Source: Natrialba magadii ATCC 43099 (lineage in GTDB: Archaea > Halobacteriota > Halobacteria > Halobacteriales > Natrialbaceae). From it: DNA of 64,000 nt. Of this stretch, positions 61,769 through 64,000 are shown in pieces (position 1 is the first letter of the stretch; each line of letters begins with the position of its first letter). Position numbers and translations under genes: made by a program. The stretch lies in contig NC_013923.1 of NCBI RefSeq assembly GCF_000025625.1, forward strand, positions 124,001-188,000. Reading direction: 5' to 3'. A model generated the notes under the pieces. That model was not told the DNA's origin. It worked only from the letters and a program-made list of their open reading frames with translations, and searched no databases.

Positions 61769-63537
61769 GTGATCTCTTCGTCGACAGATATCCCGATCAG
61801 GCACGGGTCGTCCGTGCAGCGTTTACGACCGCGTATATTGCTCTAGGAATCGGTGCGCTGTTCGGTGCCTTGCAGGCGTTGCACCGGACCGATATTCTAC
61901 GACTCGTCGAGTCGACGACGTACTATACCATTCTAACCGGACACGGCGTCTTTCTGGTCATCTCCTTCACAATCTTCTTTCTCGTAGGGCTTTACCAGTG
62001 GGCGGTGACGGACAGCCTGAATCGAGGCCCTGTCGACATGCGTCTCACCTGGACGTGGTACGGGTTGATGTCGATTGGGACGTTGTTGGCTGGGATCGCG
62101 ATACTGGCAGGGTTTCTGGACGATCCACCATCTGTTCTCGGCTCCGAACTGAGCGCCGACGTTCTCTTTACGTTCTACGCACCGTTACAGGCGAACCCGA
62201 TCTTTTACATTGGGCTCGTCCTGTTCGTCGTTGGAACGTGGCTCGCCGGCGCCGACTGGTTCCGAACCTGGTGGGCATGGAAGAAGGAAAACCCGGGCGA
62301 ACGGATCCCGCTTCCAACGTTCATGGTGTTAACGACCATGATCATGTGGTACATCTCCTCGATCGGGGTGGCAGTCGCGATCCTCGCGTTTATCCTGCCG
62401 TGGTCGCTCGGCCTGATCGATAGTCTCAACCCCACGCTAACCCGGACGTTGTTCTGGTACTTCGGCCACCCAGTCGTCTACTTCTGGCTGTTGCCCGCAT
62501 ATATGCTGTGGTACATCGTCCTGCCAAAGCTCTCGGGCGGCCGGCTGTTCAGCGACCCACTGGCACGCGTCGTCTTCATCCTCTTCGTGTTGCTCTCAAC
62601 GCCGGTCGGTATTCACCACCAGTACCTTGATCCGGGAATCTCTGAAGGATTCAAATACATAGTAATGACAAATACCATGTTCCTCCTGTTGCCGAGCCTG
62701 TTGACAGCCTTTACCGTCGTCGCAAGTATGGAACATGGGGCGCGCCAGCGCGGCGGTGAGGGCACGTTCAACTGGCTCCGAGCGCTCCCCTGGCGTGACC
62801 CTGCGTTCACGGGAATGGCCCTCGCCGGTCTCGTCTTTGCATTCGGCGGATTTACCGGAATCGTCAACGCCGGCATGAACATCAACTATCTCGTCCACAA
62901 CTCGCTGTGGGTGCCCGGCCACATCCACACGCAGGTCGGGACTGCCGTCGCGTTAACGTTCATGGCCGGATCGTACTGGTTGATTCCACAACTGACCGGC
63001 AACCGTCTGGTTGGACGCCAGCTAGCACTGGTACAGGTCGTCCTCTGGTTCGTCGGAATCGTCTTCATGACGAACTCGATGTACCGGGGTGGGCTGATTG
63101 GAATCCCCCGGCGAACCGCGGAACCGCAATACTCGTTCGACTACGAGATTGCCGTCGGCTCGATTCCCGAACTCCGCGCCCAGCTTGCCATCGGCGGCAT
63201 GTTACTGTTCATCTCTGCACTGCTCTTTCTGACGATTATCCTCCTGACTGCGTTCAACAACGACAGCATCCCCGTCGTCGACGGGACGATTCCGCCGGCA
63301 CTGTCCGGTCCCGAGGACTCACCTCGTATTCTCGACGACCTTCGGGTATGGATCGCGATTGCACTGGTCCTCATCGTTATCGCCTACGCCTTCCCGCTCG
63401 CCAATATCGTGAGCCGCGGCGGGTTGTTCGGTCCTGACATCGGACCCTTCCCCGTCATCGTGGAAACCCTTACGTCTCTTCCGCCAGTCGCCGACGCATC
63501 CATGTACCTCGAGACCGTACTCGACGGTAAGTCCTAG
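61765..63537 (+). CDS. cbaA: Cytochrome ba3-type oxidase subunit I, second cluster
   Basis: A 590-residue subunit, starting GTG (MSDLFVDRYP). Ligands match the first copy: TGHGVFLV (haem His near 60), GHPVVYFWLLPAY (CuB His and cross-linked Tyr), GIHHQYLDPG (two CuB His) and PGHIHTQVG (two haem His). Where the first copy has VGHFHLTV this one has PGHIHTQV. The long conserved stretch FTFYAPLQ and HHQYLDPGI shows common ancestry. Oxygen reduction chemistry is expected to be the same; affinity or expression may differ. Confidence 0.95.
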   Translation: MSDLFVDRYPDQARVVRAAFTTAYIALGIGALFGALQALHRTDILRLVESTTYYTILTGHGVFLVISFTIFFLVGLYQWAVTDSLNRGPVDMRLTWTWYGLMSIGTLLAGIAILAGFLDDPPSVLGSELSADVLFTFYAPLQANPIFYIGLVLFVVGTWLAGADWFRTWWAWKKENPGERIPLPTFMVLTTMIMWYISSIGVAVAILAFILPWSLGLIDSLNPTLTRTLFWYFGHPVVYFWLLPAYMLWYIVLPKLSGGRLFSDPLARVVFILFVLLSTPVGIHHQYLDPGISEGFKYIVMTNTMFLLLPSLLTAFTVVASMEHGARQRGGEGTFNWLRALPWRDPAFTGMALAGLVFAFGGFTGIVNAGMNINYLVHNSLWVPGHIHTQVGTAVALTFMAGSYWLIPQLTGNRLVGRQLALVQVVLWFVGIVFMTNSMYRGGLIGIPRRTAEPQYSFDYEIAVGSIPELRAQLAIGGMLLFISALLFLTIILLTAFNNDSIPVVDGTIPPALSGPEDSPRILDDLRVWIAIALVLIVIAYAFPLANIVSRGGLFGPDIGPFPVIVETLTSLPPVADASMYLETVLDGKS

Positions 63538-63545
63538 ATCCCCCG

Positions 63546-63737
63546 ATGCGAACCTCCCCTGCCAAACTTTTGATCCTGATCGCGTTGATCTTCGTAATCG
63601 TCATCGAACTACGAACGGTACTCGCGTTCTTCGACATCGAGACGAGTATCCTCGAAGCAGCAGTCGTCAGCATCGTCGCGACACTCATCGTGATCGCCTG
63701 GGCGTTCACTCCGTCGAGTACCAACGCTGACCAGTGA
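63546..63737 (+). CDS. cbaC: Small membrane subunit of ba3 oxidase, second cluster (CbaC-like)
   Basis: A 63-residue protein with two helices (LLILIALIFVIVIELRTVLAF and VVSIVATLIVIAWAF). It is eight bases after cbaA and parallels the product at 7652 (shared VIELRTVLA). ATG start. Confidence 0.75.
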   Translation: MRTSPAKLLILIALIFVIVIELRTVLAFFDIETSILEAAVVSIVATLIVIAWAFTPSSTNADQ

Positions 63738-63811
63738 ACGGATCGGAACGGAGTCAGCAGTGAGAATGCCTGCGGATAGATTGATTACGTTCCGGCGTGA
63801 ATACATGATGC

Positions 63812-64000
63812 ATGCTCGAGGACGTATCACCACGTCACGCCGTTGCCGTCGGCTTGCTTGCGCTGATCCCGACTGTCGTGTACGGGTTCGGACGTCCGGG
63901 GACGGCCGGATTTGTGTCTGCGGTCAACGTCGTCATCATCTTCGGTGCACTGTACCTCGCGATGTCACCCATCGGCGACACGGATTCTGTCGACAACGGA
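63812..64000 (+). CDS. CbaE-like small membrane protein, cut by the window end
   Basis: 63 residues are visible with no stop: MLEDVSPRHAVAVGLLALIP, then a second helix VSAVNVVIIFGALYLAMSP. It aligns along its length with the product at 10849 (MEFEDASPRVALPVGLIALLP; VSAVNVVLILACLYIAFSP). In this cluster it follows cbaC in the same direction, whereas in the first it is divergent from cbaD. Confidence 0.75.
   Translation, partial: MLEDVSPRHAVAVGLLALIPTVVYGFGRPGTAGFVSAVNVVIIFGALYLAMSPIGDTDSVDNG

Overview
This window is from an extremely halophilic archaeon (class Halobacteria), most probably of the Natrialbales/Natrialbaceae type. The proteins are strongly acidic and the DNA is GC-rich. Many genes have a TATA-like box 25-29 bases before the start codon, as expected for leaderless mRNA. 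Several exported proteins carry twin-arginine signals. There is a ba3-type oxidase with a cupredoxin, a bacterial-type GAPDH next to phosphoglycerate kinase, and a type I-B-like CRISPR repeat. No rRNA or tRNA gene was found. Species assignment is inference.

Layout. 0.4-6.2 kb: a RecA-like ATPase, then amino-acid genes (GSA-like aminotransferase, methylmalonate-semialdehyde dehydrogenase, omega-aminotransferase, Lrp/AsnC regulator). 6.3-13.9 kb: an M20 peptidase, a complete ba3 oxidase operon (cbaD-B-A-C on the minus strand, a cbaE-like gene divergent) and a copper P-type ATPase. 14.2-24.8 kb: an M24 protein that looks like ectoine hydrolase (DoeA/EutD) next to glutamate dehydrogenase, a MazF-like toxin/wHTH pair, a large FAD/Fe-S 2-hydroxyacid oxidase with a D-2-hydroxyacid dehydrogenase, and an M20 amidohydrolase plus threonine-dehydratase-like operon. 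25.0-26.0 kb: a CRISPR array of 13 full repeats without cas genes. 26.0-45.1 kb: an aminotransferase gene fragment, two MFS transporters, small conserved genes, an MlrC-like protein, two more class III aminotransferases, a BCCT osmolyte transporter, a third M20 enzyme, RidA and oxidoreductases. 45.4-52.0 kb: a more AT-rich accessory stretch with a tyrosine-recombinase-like protein, a tandem duplication of a two-helix membrane protein gene and a DDE transposase. 52.7-59.1 kb: gap-pgk, a TAT-signal protein, a UbiB-family kinase and two universal stress proteins. 60.1-64.0 kb: a cupredoxin lipoprotein and a second complete ba3 oxidase cluster.

How it fits together. Four class III aminotransferase genes, two aldehyde/glutamate dehydrogenases, three M20 hydrolases, a DoeA-like hydrolase, a EutB-like lyase, RidA and a BCCT carrier suggest a catabolic region for ectoine-type osmolytes and beta/omega-amino acids. 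Inverted repeats with the core GATTG lie at three of these promoters and may be a shared operator. The two ba3 oxidases would receive electrons from cupredoxins, and the copper ATPase may supply copper to the oxidase beside it.

The most unusual DNA structure is a family of about 86-bp inverted repeats with CTATAGTA ends, found five times plus one half copy. Two copies have grown to 250-290 bp by internal tandem repeats and face each other around 7.3 kb that carries gap, pgk and the stress genes.
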